This document shows positions 12,998 to 22,058 of a stretch of 64,000 bases of DNA, piece by piece. Source of the stretch: Arthrobacter sp. FB24. GTDB taxonomy: Bacteria > Actinomycetota > Actinomycetes > Actinomycetales > Micrococcaceae. Below the pieces are notes generated by a model that was not told the DNA's origin, searched no databases, and was given only the letters and a program-made list of their open reading frames with translations. Where the stretch lies: NCBI RefSeq assembly GCF_000196235.1, contig NC_008541.1, positions 1,674,001 through 1,738,000 of the forward strand, given 5' to 3'. Made by a program: the position numbers and the translations under genes. The stretch's first letter is position 1. The number at the start of each line of letters is the position of its first letter.

Positions 12998-13990
12998 ATG
13001 AGCGGTGCTTCATTGATTTCCCGGTTCGACGCCCTGCTGTCCGATCTCGACGGGGTTGTCTATGCCGGTCCTCACGCCATCCCGGGCGCCGTTGAGGCGC
13101 TCCGCCAACTGGCGGGAATCGACGTCGGACTTGGGTACGTGACCAATAACGCCTCCCGGACTCCCGCGCAGGTGGCGGCGCACCTGCGCGAGCTTGGCGC
13201 GCCTGCCGAAGACGCGCAGGTGGTCAGTTCCTCGCAGGCTGCCGGCGAGCTGCTGGCGGGACTTCTTCCGGCGGGGGCGCGGGTCCTGGTGACCGGAAGC
13301 CCGGCGCTGGCGCATGAGGTGGAGCTGGTGGGGCTGACACCCGTTCACAGCGCCAAGGAAAAGCCGGTGGCGGTGGTCCAAGGATTCAATCCCGAGATCG
13401 GTTGGAAGGACCTCGCTGAGGCTTCGTACGTTATCGCCGGCGGCGCCCTGTGGGTTGCCACCAACACGGACATGTCCATCCCGCAGGCCCGCGGCATGGC
13501 TCCTGGCAACGGAACCCTGGTGGCTGCCGTAGCTGCGGCCACCGGACAGCAGCCCCTGGTGGCCGGGAAGCCCGAGGCTCCGTTGTTCCGCACCGCCGCC
13601 AAGCGGCTCACCTCCGAACGGCCGCTCGTCGTGGGCGACCGGCTGGACACCGACATCCTCGGCGGGAACAACGCCGGGTTTGCCACGGTGGCAGTGCTCA
13701 CCGGCGTCGACACCCGGGAATCCATCCTCGCCGCCCGCACGGCCGAGCGGCCGGACTTCCTCATCAATGACCTCAGCGATCTGTACCGCCCGTACCCCGC
13801 TGTGGAAGAGCACGACGGCGGCACGTTCCGTTGCGGTTCGGCCTCCGCCGTCGTGCGCGGAGAGTCGGTCCACATCAGCGGAATCCCGGGAGACCTCGAC
13901 TCGTGGCGGGCAGCCTGTTCGGCGTGGTGGACGGCCAATCCGCAGGCAGACGCTGCCCTGGCCCCTGCCATCGAGTGGCTGACGGACTAA
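12998..13990 (+). CDS. HAD-IIA family sugar/glycerol phosphate phosphatase
   Basis: 330 aa. HAD motifs are in order: DLDGVVY (motif I, nucleophile Asp), VTNNAS (motif II), GKPEA (motif III Lys) and VGDRLDTDI (motif IV acidic pair). The capped NagD-like IIA subclass includes mycobacterial Rv1692, reported as a glycerol-3-phosphate phosphatase that recycles polar heads of phospholipids. The gene starts 7 bp after the repeat-protein gene, in the same order as Rv1691-Rv1692, so they are probably co-transcribed. Exact substrate not determinable here. Confidence 0.88.
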   Translation: MSGASLISRFDALLSDLDGVVYAGPHAIPGAVEALRQLAGIDVGLGYVTNNASRTPAQVAAHLRELGAPAEDAQVVSSSQAAGELLAGLLPAGARVLVTGSPALAHEVELVGLTPVHSAKEKPVAVVQGFNPEIGWKDLAEASYVIAGGALWVATNTDMSIPQARGMAPGNGTLVAAVAAATGQQPLVAGKPEAPLFRTAAKRLTSERPLVVGDRLDTDILGGNNAGFATVAVLTGVDTRESILAARTAERPDFLINDLSDLYRPYPAVEEHDGGTFRCGSASAVVRGESVHISGIPGDLDSWRAACSAWWTANPQADAALAPAIEWLTD

Positions 13991-14000
13991 ACCGGATCAC

Positions 14001-14013
14001 TAGACTGGAAACA
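14001..14013 (+). promoter_or_regulatory. -10 box of leaderless promoter for the 66-aa gene
   Basis: TAGACT (14001-14006) lies 6 nt before the ATG at 14013. A -35-like CTGACG (13979-13984) is 16 bp upstream. No ribosome-binding site is present. Confidence 0.55.
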
Positions 14014-14213
14014 TGACCGAGCTGAACAACTTCCCGGAAGCCGGCCGCAGCATGAGCCCGGTCGGTGACGCGTCAGTCGACGCTGCGCTGGACCGTTTGG
14101 CTGACATCGAAGGGCTTCCGGTTGCCGGGCACGCCGAGGCCTACGCGGCACTTCACGATGCCCTGCTGGATGCGCTCAACGACGATGACCCGTCCGCTGC
14201 GGGTGACGCCTGA
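14013..14213 (+). CDS. small conserved acidic protein (Rv1693-like position)
   Basis: 66 aa and acidic, with a predicted helical segment (VDAALDRLADIEGLPVAGHAEAYAALHDALLDAL). No catalytic motif or membrane segment is recognisable. It sits between the HAD phosphatase and tlyA, as the small Rv1693 does in mycobacteria. Its own leaderless promoter probably also drives tlyA, whose ATG is 2 nt after this stop. Function unknown. Confidence 0.75.
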   Translation: MTELNNFPEAGRSMSPVGDASVDAALDRLADIEGLPVAGHAEAYAALHDALLDALNDDDPSAAGDA

Positions 14214-14215
14214 GG

Positions 14216-15028
14216 ATGGCCAGGCTTGACCAGATGCTCGTCGCCCGGGGGCTGGCGAGATCCCGCACCCACGCCGCGCGCCTGATTGCCGAAGGCAAAG
14301 TCAGCTCGGAGGGCACCGTTCTCGCGAAAGCCTCCGCCCAGGTGGATGACCTGACGCCCCTGGACGTTGCTGATGACGGGCAGGACACGTACGTCAGCAG
14401 GGCAGGCCACAAACTGGCCGGGGCGCTGGAAGCTTTTCCGGAAGTCATTGCGGAAGGCAAACGCTGCCTGGACGCCGGCGCTTCCACCGGCGGCTTCACC
14501 GAGGTCCTGCTCAGGCGCGGCGCGGATCATGTGGTGGCTGTCGACGTCGGACACGGCCAGCTGGTGCCCCAGCTCCGGGACGACCCCCGCGTGTCGGTGC
14601 ACGAAGGCCTCAACGTTCGTTACATGACGCCGGAAGAGATCGGCGGCCCGGCCGCGCTGACGGTCGCCGACCTGTCGTTCATTTCGCTGACCCTGGTGTT
14701 GGAGCCGCTGGCGGCGTGCACGGAGCCCGGCGGCGACCTGGTCCTGATGGTCAAGCCGCAGTTCGAGATCGGCAAGGACCGGCTGGGCCGCACCGGTGTG
14801 GTGAATTCCGGGCGTGAACGCCGGATGGCGGTGGAAAAAGTCGCCCAGGCAGCGCTCGACGCGGGGCTCGAACTTCGCGGCCTCGCGGCAAGCCCCTTGC
14901 CCGGCCAGGACGGAAACGTCGAATACTTCCTGTGGATAAAGCGCAGGATCACCTCAGACTTGCCTAAGATCGAAGAGCGGGACGCAGCCGTTGCTGCGTT
15001 GCTCGGAACAATCTGGCCGAACAACTAG
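14216..15028 (+). CDS. tlyA: TlyA-type 16S/23S rRNA 2'-O-methyltransferase
   Basis: 270 aa. An N-terminal S4 RNA-binding domain (RLDQMLVARGLARSRTHAARLIAEGKV) is followed by an FtsJ-like methyltransferase fold with SAM motif DAGASTGGFTEVLLRRGA and VVAVDVGHGQL. TlyA methylates cytidines in 16S and 23S rRNA and is the known determinant of capreomycin susceptibility in mycobacteria. It is translationally linked to the 66-aa gene (2-nt gap) and followed 13 nt later by nadK. Confidence 0.94.
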   Translation: MARLDQMLVARGLARSRTHAARLIAEGKVSSEGTVLAKASAQVDDLTPLDVADDGQDTYVSRAGHKLAGALEAFPEVIAEGKRCLDAGASTGGFTEVLLRRGADHVVAVDVGHGQLVPQLRDDPRVSVHEGLNVRYMTPEEIGGPAALTVADLSFISLTLVLEPLAACTEPGGDLVLMVKPQFEIGKDRLGRTGVVNSGRERRMAVEKVAQAALDAGLELRGLAASPLPGQDGNVEYFLWIKRRITSDLPKIEERDAAVAALLGTIWPNN

Positions 15029-15041
15029 AAAGCGGAACCCG

Positions 15042-16064
15042 ATGAGCAGGCGTGTACTGGTCCTTGCCCACACCGGCCGCGAGGAATCACTGAAGGCTGC
15101 CTGGGAGGCGTGCATCCAGCTGCACGCCTCAGGCATTGTTCCGGTGATGCAAAAATCCGAACTTAAAGACATGGAAGGGTTTTTCGGCCGGCTCGAAGAC
15201 CCCGTTGAGATCCTTCACGACCACATCCAGCTCCCCGACGTCGAGCTGGTCATGGTCCTCGGCGGGGACGGCACCATCCTCCGCGCCGCCGAACTCGTCC
15301 GGGAAGTGGACGTGCCGCTCCTGGGGGTCAACCTGGGCCATGTGGGCTTCCTTGCCGAGAGCGAGCGGGCAGACCTTGCGCAGACCGTCGAATGGATCGC
15401 CAGCCGCGACTATACGGTGGAAGAACGGATGACCATCGATGTCCAGGTCTGGGTCCGCGGACAAAAGATCTGGCATACCTGGGCGCTCAACGAGGCCGCC
15501 ATCGAGAAAGGCAACCGGGAACGGATGCTCGAGGTGGTCACGGAAGTCGACGAGCGTCCGCTGACGTCGTTCGGTTGCGACGGCGTGGTGATGGCCACCC
15601 CCACCGGTTCGACGGCCTATGCCTTCTCGGCCGGCGGTCCGGTGGTGTGGCCGGAGGTGGAAGCACTGGTGATCGTCCCCATCAGTGCCCACGCGCTCTT
15701 CGCCAAACCGCTGGTGGTCTCTCCCCGGTCCCGGCTGGCCGTGGAGGTCCTGAACCGGACCGACGCCCAGGGTGTGCTGTGGTGCGACGGACGCCGGTCC
15801 GTGGACCTGCCGCCGGGCGCCCGCGTGGAAGTGACCCGATCGGCCACGCCGGTGCGGCTCGCGCGGACACACCAGACACCGTTCTCGGCGAGGCTGGTCC
15901 GTAAGTTCCAGCTTCCCATCCACGGCTGGCGCGGTCCCATGCCCCTGGCCGAGTCCGTCCACACCGGGCCCGTACCCGTCATCCGTACACCCCGGCCCAT
16001 GGCACCGCCTCCGGGTGCCCGGCACGCCGGGACGTCCGAGACTGATCCGACGACTGCGAAGTGA
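15042..16064 (+). CDS. nadK: NAD kinase
   Basis: 340 aa. It phosphorylates NAD to NADP using ATP or polyphosphate. Diagnostic motifs are LGGDGTILRAAELV (the GGDGT nucleotide site), ALNEAAIEKGNRERMLEV (NE motif) and the glycine-rich TPTGSTAYAFSAGGP. The ATG at 15042 gives MSRRVLVLAHTGR, a normal NadK N-terminus. The 40-residue Pro-rich C-terminal tail is an extension. The recN start lies 3 nt after the stop, indicating an operon with tlyA and recN as in mycobacteria. Confidence 0.96.
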   Translation: MSRRVLVLAHTGREESLKAAWEACIQLHASGIVPVMQKSELKDMEGFFGRLEDPVEILHDHIQLPDVELVMVLGGDGTILRAAELVREVDVPLLGVNLGHVGFLAESERADLAQTVEWIASRDYTVEERMTIDVQVWVRGQKIWHTWALNEAAIEKGNRERMLEVVTEVDERPLTSFGCDGVVMATPTGSTAYAFSAGGPVVWPEVEALVIVPISAHALFAKPLVVSPRSRLAVEVLNRTDAQGVLWCDGRRSVDLPPGARVEVTRSATPVRLARTHQTPFSARLVRKFQLPIHGWRGPMPLAESVHTGPVPVIRTPRPMAPPPGARHAGTSETDPTTAK

Positions 16065-16067
16065 ATC

Positions 16068-17807
16068 ATGCTTGAAGAACTGAGAATCCGCGACCTCGGC
16101 GTCATCACCGACGCAACCCTTCCGCTTGGCCCGGGCCTTAGCGTGGTGACCGGCGAAACGGGTGCCGGTAAGACCATGGTGGTCACCGCCGTCGGCCTCC
16201 TGCTGGGTGCCCGCTCGGATGCGGGTGCCGTGCGGAGCGGTGCGAAGAGCGCCTCGGCGGAAGCCGTCCTCAAACTGGACGCCGGGCACGCAGCCGTCTT
16301 ACGCGCCTTGGAGGCGGGCGCCGAGGTGGAGGAGTTCGACGGCGGCGCTGAGCTAATCCTTGCCCGCCGCCTGGGTGCGGATGGACGAAGCCGTGCCTAC
16401 CTTGGCGGCCGCGCCGCCCCTGTAGGGGTCCTGGCGGAGATCGGCGAAAGCCTGGTGGTGGTCCATGGCCAGTCGGACCAAATCAGGCTGAAGGGGGCGC
16501 TTGCCCAGCGCGGCGCCCTGGACAAGTTTGCCGGCGACACCCTGGCCGGCCCGCTGGGTACATACCAGGCCCTGTACAGCCACTGGAAAGCCAGCCAGGC
16601 GGAGCTGGACGCGCTGCGGGGCGCGGCTCGTGACAGGTTGCGGGAAGCAGAGTCGCTGGAGATCGCACTGGCAGAAATCGATGAGGTGGACCCGCAGCCG
16701 GGTGAGGACGAATCACTTAAGGCGGAGGCCGTGAAACTGGCCAACGTCGAAGAACTCAGGATTGCGGCAAACACCGCCCACCAGGCGCTTATCGCGGAAG
16801 ACTACGGTGACGAGGGCGACGCCACCACGTTGGTGGATGCGGCGAAACGGACACTGGAACATGTGGCCGAGCACGATGCCGAACTCGGCGCGGCAGCCGC
16901 ACGCCTGGCCGAGGTCGGCTTCCTGCTGAACGACATCGCCACGGAACTGGCGAGCTACCAGGCCGGGCTGGATTCAGAGGGGCCGGAGCGGCTCGCGGAA
17001 ATCGAGGACCGGCGGGCTGCGCTGGCCAAACTGGTCCGCAAGTATGCCCCCAGCATCGACGAGGTCCTGATGTGGGCGGAGAACGCCCGCGTACGGTTCG
17101 ACGAACTGCAGGACGACTCCACCCGGATCGAGGCGCTGGAAGCGGAAGTCGCCCGGACCGAGGCGGAGCTGAAGAAGCAGGCCACCGCGATCAGCAAGGT
17201 CCGGGGCAAGGCCGCCAAAGATCTCTCTGCACGCGTCAGCGCCGAACTGAAGGCGCTGGCCATGGCCGACGCGACCCTGGTAATCACCATCGAGCCCGCC
17301 GCCCAGCTGATGCCGTACGGGGCGGACGAGATCTCGTTCCTGCTCCAGCCCCACTCCGGTGCGCCCGCCCGTCCGCTGGGCAAGGGCGCCTCCGGAGGTG
17401 AGCTTTCCCGCGTGATGCTGGCCATCGAGGTGGTGCTCGCCGCAGTGGATCCGGTGCCCACCTTCGTGTTCGACGAAGTGGACGCCGGAGTGGGCGGGAG
17501 GGCCGCCGTCGAGATCGGCCGCCGGCTGGCCATGCTGGCGCAGCATGTGCAGGTCCTGGTGGTCACGCACCTTCCCCAGGTTGCCGCGTTCGCGGACCAG
17601 CACATCACCGTCACCAAAACATCGGTCAGAGGCGCCGACGGCGGCACCGCCACCGGGTTCACGTCCAGCGACGTGCGTCTCCTCGACGGCCCGGAAAGGG
17701 TCAAGGAGCTGGCACGAATGCTTGCCGGGCAGGAAGACTCCGAAACAGCCCAGGCCCACGCCCAGGAGCTGCTGGACGACGCCAAGCTGCTGCCGCTGCG
17801 GGCCTGA
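16068..17807 (+). CDS. recN: DNA repair ATPase RecN
   Basis: 579-aa SMC-like protein acting in double-strand-break repair. N-terminal Walker A is GETGAGKTMVV, a long coiled-coil centre is rich in E/A/L heptads (about residues 180-370), and the C-terminal half carries KGASGGELSRVMLAIE (ABC signature) and FVFDEVDAGVGG (Walker B). Full length for the family. It follows nadK by 3 nt. The two genes that separate recN and pyrG in mycobacteria (Rv1697, Rv1698) are absent here. Confidence 0.96.
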   Translation: MLEELRIRDLGVITDATLPLGPGLSVVTGETGAGKTMVVTAVGLLLGARSDAGAVRSGAKSASAEAVLKLDAGHAAVLRALEAGAEVEEFDGGAELILARRLGADGRSRAYLGGRAAPVGVLAEIGESLVVVHGQSDQIRLKGALAQRGALDKFAGDTLAGPLGTYQALYSHWKASQAELDALRGAARDRLREAESLEIALAEIDEVDPQPGEDESLKAEAVKLANVEELRIAANTAHQALIAEDYGDEGDATTLVDAAKRTLEHVAEHDAELGAAAARLAEVGFLLNDIATELASYQAGLDSEGPERLAEIEDRRAALAKLVRKYAPSIDEVLMWAENARVRFDELQDDSTRIEALEAEVARTEAELKKQATAISKVRGKAAKDLSARVSAELKALAMADATLVITIEPAAQLMPYGADEISFLLQPHSGAPARPLGKGASGGELSRVMLAIEVVLAAVDPVPTFVFDEVDAGVGGRAAVEIGRRLAMLAQHVQVLVVTHLPQVAAFADQHITVTKTSVRGADGGTATGFTSSDVRLLDGPERVKELARMLAGQEDSETAQAHAQELLDDAKLLPLRA

Positions 17808-17942
17808 ACGGCACTGCGAGAACCGTCACACCGGCCGGGCCGCCGCCCGCGGTTTGCAGCTAAAACTTGATCAGTGTCCAGCGCCGGGGGAGACTGAGTC
17901 ATTTGGGGAATCCGATTTTCGACCCGTGGAAGGCTCAATTGA

Positions 17943-17960
17943 TGATAGGCTCGAATTCCG
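17943..17960 (+). promoter_or_regulatory. extended -10 box of leaderless pyrG promoter
   Basis: TGATAGGCT (17943-17951) matches an extended -10 (TGnTANNNT). The GTG at 17960 follows after 8 nt, consistent with leaderless initiation at or next to the start codon. Confidence 0.5.
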
Positions 17961-19735
17961 TGGTGCAGCGATCAAATTCCCGTGTAAATTCCCGGTTCCC
18001 GGGCTCGTCCAAGACGACCAAACACATCTTCGTCACCGGTGGTGTGGCGTCCTCGCTAGGCAAGGGACTGACGGCTTCGAGCCTCGGCCACCTGCTGCGG
18101 GCACGCGGTTTGTCTGTAACTATGCAGAAGCTCGATCCCTACCTGAATGTGGATCCGGGCACGATGAACCCCTTCCAGCACGGCGAAGTCTTCGTGACTG
18201 ACGACGGTGCCGAGACTGACCTGGATGTCGGCCACTACGAGCGCTTCCTCGATGAAAACCTCGAAGGCTCGGCCAACGTCACAACCGGCCAGGTCTACTC
18301 CACGGTTATCGCCAAGGAACGCCGGGGCGAGTACCTTGGCGACACCGTCCAGGTCATTCCGCACATCACGGATGAGATCAAGCGCCGGATGCGGCTTCCT
18401 GCCGAAGGCAAGAACGCACCGGACGTCATCATCACCGAGATCGGCGGGACCGTCGGCGATATCGAGTCGCAGCCCTTCCTCGAGTCAGCCCGCCAGGTGC
18501 GCCAGGATATCGGCCGCGGCAACGTCTTCTTCCTGCACGTGTCCCTGGTCCCGTACATCGGACCGTCCCAGGAGCTGAAGACCAAGCCGACGCAGCACTC
18601 CGTTGCCGCACTGCGCTCCATCGGTATTCAGCCCGAGGCAATCGTGATCCGTTCGGACCGCGAAGTCCCGCAGGCCATGCGCGACAAGATCGGCCGCATG
18701 TGCGACGTCGACATCGACGCCGTCATCGGCTGCCCGGACGCCCCGAGCATTTACGACATCCCCAAGACCCTCCACTCCCAGGGCCTGGACTCCTACATCG
18801 TCCGCGCGCTGGACCTGCCGTTCAAGGATGTTGACTGGACCAGCTGGGACAAGCTGCTCGAAGCGGTCCACAACCCGAAGCACGAAGTGGAAATCGCCCT
18901 GGTCGGCAAGTACATCGACCTGCCGGACGCCTACCTTTCAGTCACCGAGGCACTGCGCGCCGGCGGTTTCGCCAACGACACCAAGGTCAAGATCCGCTGG
19001 GTCCCCTCGGACGAATGCGAAACCCACGAGGGCGCAGTCAACTCGCTCTCCGGGGTTGACGCCATCTGTGTGCCCGGCGGGTTCGGTATCCGCGGCCTCG
19101 AAGGCAAGCTGGGCGCGCTCAAGTTTGCCCGCGAAACCAAGTTGCCGGTCCTGGGCCTGTGCCTGGGCCTCCAGTGCATGGTCATCGAATACGCCCGGAA
19201 CGTGGTGGGCCTTGAAGGCGCATCATCCAGCGAATTTGAACCGGATTCCAAGTACCCGGTCATCGCCACGATGGAAGAGCAGCTGGACATCGTTGACGGC
19301 AAGGGCGACCTTGGCGGCACCATGCGCCTGGGCCTCTACGAGGCCAAGCTGGACGAAGGCTCCGTCATCGCCGAGACCTACGGCACCACCAAGGTCAGCG
19401 AGCGGCACCGCCACCGCTACGAAGTCAACAACAAGTACCGCGACCAGATTGCAGCGAAGGGGCTCGTGTTCTCCGGAACGTCCCCGGACGGCAAGCTGGT
19501 GGAGTACGTGGAGCTTCCCCGCGAAGTCCACCCGTACTACGTCGCTACCCAGGCGCACCCGGAACTGAGCTCCCGCCCCACCCGGCCGCATCCTTTGTTC
19601 GCGGGCCTGGTCAAGGCCGCGCTGGATCACCAGAAGGGCGGGGACATCCTCCCCGCCGCCAATAGTGCGGAAGCAACCCGTGCGGATGCGCCGGCTGAGG
19701 CCAGCGGCTCCGCCCGCAAGGTCTCGGCCAAGTAG
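17960..19735 (+). CDS. pyrG: CTP synthase
   Basis: About 591 aa. It amidates UTP to CTP using glutamine. The N-terminal synthetase domain starts [18 protein letters not shown] (P-loop). The C-terminal class I glutamine amidotransferase carries the nucleophile Cys in [11 protein letters not shown], oxyanion-loop [10 protein letters not shown], and catalytic HPE in [12 protein letters not shown]. The start is uncertain: GTG 17960 or 17963 fits the leaderless promoter, ATG 17942 would add six residues, and 17867 is the longest in-frame start. The C-terminal 30 residues are an Ala/Ser-rich tail. Confidence 0.95.
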   Translation: MVQRSNSRVNSRFPGSSKTTKHIFVTGGVASSLGKGLTASSLGHLLRARGLSVTMQKLDPYLNVDPGTMNPFQHGEVFVTDDGAETDLDVGHYERFLDENLEGSANVTTGQVYSTVIAKERRGEYLGDTVQVIPHITDEIKRRMRLPAEGKNAPDVIITEIGGTVGDIESQPFLESARQVRQDIGRGNVFFLHVSLVPYIGPSQELKTKPTQHSVAALRSIGIQPEAIVIRSDREVPQAMRDKIGRMCDVDIDAVIGCPDAPSIYDIPKTLHSQGLDSYIVRALDLPFKDVDWTSWDKLLEAVHNPKHEVEIALVGKYIDLPDAYLSVTEALRAGGFANDTKVKIRWVPSDECETHEGAVNSLSGVDAICVPGGFGIRGLEGKLGALKFARETKLPVLGLCLGLQCMVIEYARNVVGLEGASSSEFEPDSKYPVIATMEEQLDIVDGKGDLGGTMRLGLYEAKLDEGSVIAETYGTTKVSERHRHRYEVNNKYRDQIAAKGLVFSGTSPDGKLVEYVELPREVHPYYVATQAHPELSSRPTRPHPLFAGLVKAALDHQKGGDILPAANSAEATRADAPAEASGSARKVSAK

Positions 19736-19762
19736 TCACCAACTAAATCAAAGGACGGCGCG

Positions 19763-20425
19763 ATGCCCGGTATGCCTGAAACCCCCAATGCTGCACGGCA
19801 GGTTTCGGATGCGCCGAGCCCGCGCCGTCTTTTGTCGTCCCGGAAGGTGTACGAAGGCCGCATCTGGGACGTTGTCAGCGACAGTTTCCAGCTCAGCGAA
19901 CACGGCGACGAGCTGGTGCGCGACTATATCGACCACCCGGGTGCGGTAGCAGTCCTGCCCATGAACGATGCCGGCGAAGTTCTGCTGATGAAGCAGTACC
20001 GGCATCCCGTCGGCATGGACCTGTGGGAGATCCCGGCCGGGCTGCTGGACATTGAGGGTGAGGACTTCGTGGTGGGCGCCGCACGTGAGCTCGCCGAGGA
20101 GGCAGACCTGGTGGCCGGCACATGGAACGTGCTGGCCGACTTCTTCAACTCCCCGGGATCCTCGAGCGAGGCGATCCGCATTTACCTCGCCCGGGATTTG
20201 AGCGATGTGCCGGATCATGAACTCCACGTCCGTACGGATGAGGAAGCGGAGATCGAACTGCACTGGACACCGTTGGACGAAGCGGTGGCGGCCGTTCTGG
20301 AGGGCCGGCTGCACAACCCGTCCGCCGTCGTCGGAATTCTTGCCGCCGCGGCAGCACGCGCGGACGGCTTCGGGCACCTGCGTCCGGCAAATGCCCCCTG
20401 GCCCGCCCATCCCAGCCAGCGTTAA
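19763..20425 (+). CDS. NUDIX hydrolase, ADP-ribose pyrophosphatase type
   Basis: 220 aa. The NUDIX box reads [23 protein letters not shown], with the required REL-x-EE core. The flanking [30 protein letters not shown] is typical of ADP-ribose pyrophosphatases such as mycobacterial Rv1700, which hydrolyses ADP-ribose to AMP and ribose-5-phosphate. AAAGGA upstream of the ATG serves as ribosome-binding site. Its TAA overlaps the xerD ATG (TAATG), so the two are translationally coupled. Confidence 0.9.
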   Translation: MPGMPETPNAARQVSDAPSPRRLLSSRKVYEGRIWDVVSDSFQLSEHGDELVRDYIDHPGAVAVLPMNDAGEVLLMKQYRHPVGMDLWEIPAGLLDIEGEDFVVGAARELAEEADLVAGTWNVLADFFNSPGSSSEAIRIYLARDLSDVPDHELHVRTDEEAEIELHWTPLDEAVAAVLEGRLHNPSAVVGILAAAAARADGFGHLRPANAPWPAHPSQR

Positions 20426-21465
20426 TGGGCAGCACCGTCACTCCCGCGCCGGAACGTGCCGGTGCTGAACCAGTCCGTGCTGAACCGCCCCGGGCCGGAC
20501 AGCCCCAGGGAGAAGGCTCCGCACGGCCACGCAACGCCATAGACCGTGCCGTGAACGACTACCTCCAGCACATGGGCGTGGAGCGGGGTCTGGCGGCGAA
20601 CACGTTGTCCGCCTACCGTCGTGACCTTGCCCGGTATGCAAACTACCTCGCCGCGTGCGGTCCCTCCCGCCCTGGCGATGTCACCCGGCGGCACGTCACC
20701 GGATTCGTACAGGCATTGTCCGACGGTTCCGACGGCGGGACAGCACTCGGTGTCAGATCCGCTGCCAGGACCGTCGTGGCGGTCCGCGGCCTCCATAAGT
20801 TCTGGGCGTTGGAAGGAATTACGACGGCGGATCCCGCCAGCGATGTCCACCCGCCCATGCCCGGCAAGCGGCTGCCCAAGGCCATCAGCGTGGACGAGGT
20901 CACCCGGATCCTGGAAGCGGCCGGCACGGACACGGCGACAGGTTTGAGGGACCGGGCACTGCTGGAGTTCCTCTATTCCACCGGTGCCCGCATCAGCGAG
21001 GCCGTGGGCCTGGACGTCGACGACATATCGCTCCAGGCAGATCAGGCCGGCCCGGCAATCGTCCGGCTCTTCGGCAAGGGGTCCAAGGAACGCCTGGTGC
21101 CGCTTGGGTCCTACGGAGCGCGTGCCCTTGACGCCTACCTGGTGCGCGGCCGGCCGCTGCTGGCCGCCAAAGGCAAGGGCACGCCGGCGCTGTTCCTGAA
21201 CGCCCGCGGCGGACGGATCAGCAGGCAGAGCGCCTGGACCATCCTCAAGGCAGCAGCGGACAAGGCCAACATCACCAAGGACGTGTCTCCCCATACCCTG
21301 CGCCACTCCTTTGCCACCCACCTCCTGGAGGGCGGAGCGGACGTGCGGGTGGTCCAGGAACTTCTCGGCCATGCCTCCGTCACCACCACCCAGGTCTACA
21401 CCCTGGTGACGGCAGATACCCTGCGGGAGATTTACGCCGCCGCCCACCCGAGGGCGCTGGGCTGA
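20425..21465 (+). CDS. xerD: tyrosine site-specific recombinase XerD
   Basis: 346 aa. It resolves chromosome dimers at dif with XerC. An N-terminal SAM-like core-binding domain ([24 protein letters not shown]) is followed by the catalytic domain with Arg in [33 protein letters not shown] and nucleophile Tyr in TQVYTLV. About 40 extra disordered residues precede the usual N-terminus. Its place after pyrG-NUDIX is the same as mycobacterial xerD (Rv1701). Confidence 0.94.
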   Translation: MGSTVTPAPERAGAEPVRAEPPRAGQPQGEGSARPRNAIDRAVNDYLQHMGVERGLAANTLSAYRRDLARYANYLAACGPSRPGDVTRRHVTGFVQALSDGSDGGTALGVRSAARTVVAVRGLHKFWALEGITTADPASDVHPPMPGKRLPKAISVDEVTRILEAAGTDTATGLRDRALLEFLYSTGARISEAVGLDVDDISLQADQAGPAIVRLFGKGSKERLVPLGSYGARALDAYLVRGRPLLAAKGKGTPALFLNARGGRISRQSAWTILKAAADKANITKDVSPHTLRHSFATHLLEGGADVRVVQELLGHASVTTTQVYTLVTADTLREIYAAAHPRALG

Positions 21466-21477
21466 GCCCGGCAACGC

Positions 21478-21491
21478 TAGTCTGGTGTCCA
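21478..21491 (+). promoter_or_regulatory. -10 box of leaderless NUDIX (MutT-like) promoter
   Basis: TAGTCT (21478-21483) followed by 7 nt and the ATG at 21491, with no Shine-Dalgarno sequence. Confidence 0.55.
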
Positions 21492-21982
21492 TGACCTCGA
21501 CGCCCGTCACATTGTGCTTCCTGCTGAGGGACCGGCCCGACGGCGGAACGGAAGTCCTCCTCGGCCTTAAGAAGACCGGCTTCGGCAGGGGCAAGATCGT
21601 CGGGCTTGGCGGTCATGTGGAGCCGGGGGAGAGCCACGCCGAAGCGGCATGCCGGGAGGTGCAGGAAGAGTCTGGCGTAACGGTGCTTGAGCGGGACCTG
21701 CGCCCTGCCGGCGTGGTGGAGTTTGTCTTTCCCCACCGCCCGGAATGGAACATGCACACCACCCTGTTCACCACCCGTGAGTGGCACGGCGAACCGGCGG
21801 AAAGTCCGGAGATCGACCCCGAATGGTTTGATGCATTGTCGCTGCCGGTGGACCGCATGTGGCAGGACGCTGACCACTGGCTGCCGCCGGTACTGGAAGG
21901 CGGGACAGTGGATATCGTGGTCACCCTCAACGCCGACAACGAAACGGTGGCGTCCTCAGTGACCGTCCTGCGGAACCTATAA
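21491..21982 (+). CDS. MutT/MTH1-like NUDIX hydrolase
   Basis: 163 aa. The NUDIX box is GGHVEPGESHAEAACREVQEESGV, a full match to GX5EX7REUXEEXGU. GFGRGKIVGLGGHVEPGES and the Trp-rich region WFDALSLPVDRMWQDADHW resemble MTH1-type 8-oxo-dGTP/2-OH-dATP pyrophosphatases that sanitise the nucleotide pool. Substrate is inferred from these motifs. A leaderless ATG at 21491 is preferred over the in-frame GTG at 21485. Confidence 0.85.
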   Translation: MTSTPVTLCFLLRDRPDGGTEVLLGLKKTGFGRGKIVGLGGHVEPGESHAEAACREVQEESGVTVLERDLRPAGVVEFVFPHRPEWNMHTTLFTTREWHGEPAESPEIDPEWFDALSLPVDRMWQDADHWLPPVLEGGTVDIVVTLNADNETVASSVTVLRNL

Positions 21983-21991
21983 CCTTAAAGA

Positions 21992-22038
21992 ACGACGGCG
22001 GGCTGGACACCTGTGAAAGGTGACCAGCCCGCCGTCGT
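21992..22038. terminator. bidirectional terminator between NUDIX gene and prpC
   Basis: A perfect 15-bp stem (21992-22006 with 22024-22038), with a nested CACCT/AGGTG stem in the loop, lies between two convergent genes. Confidence 0.9.
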
Positions 22039-22058
22039 ACGCTCCCGGGGGTGCGGAC

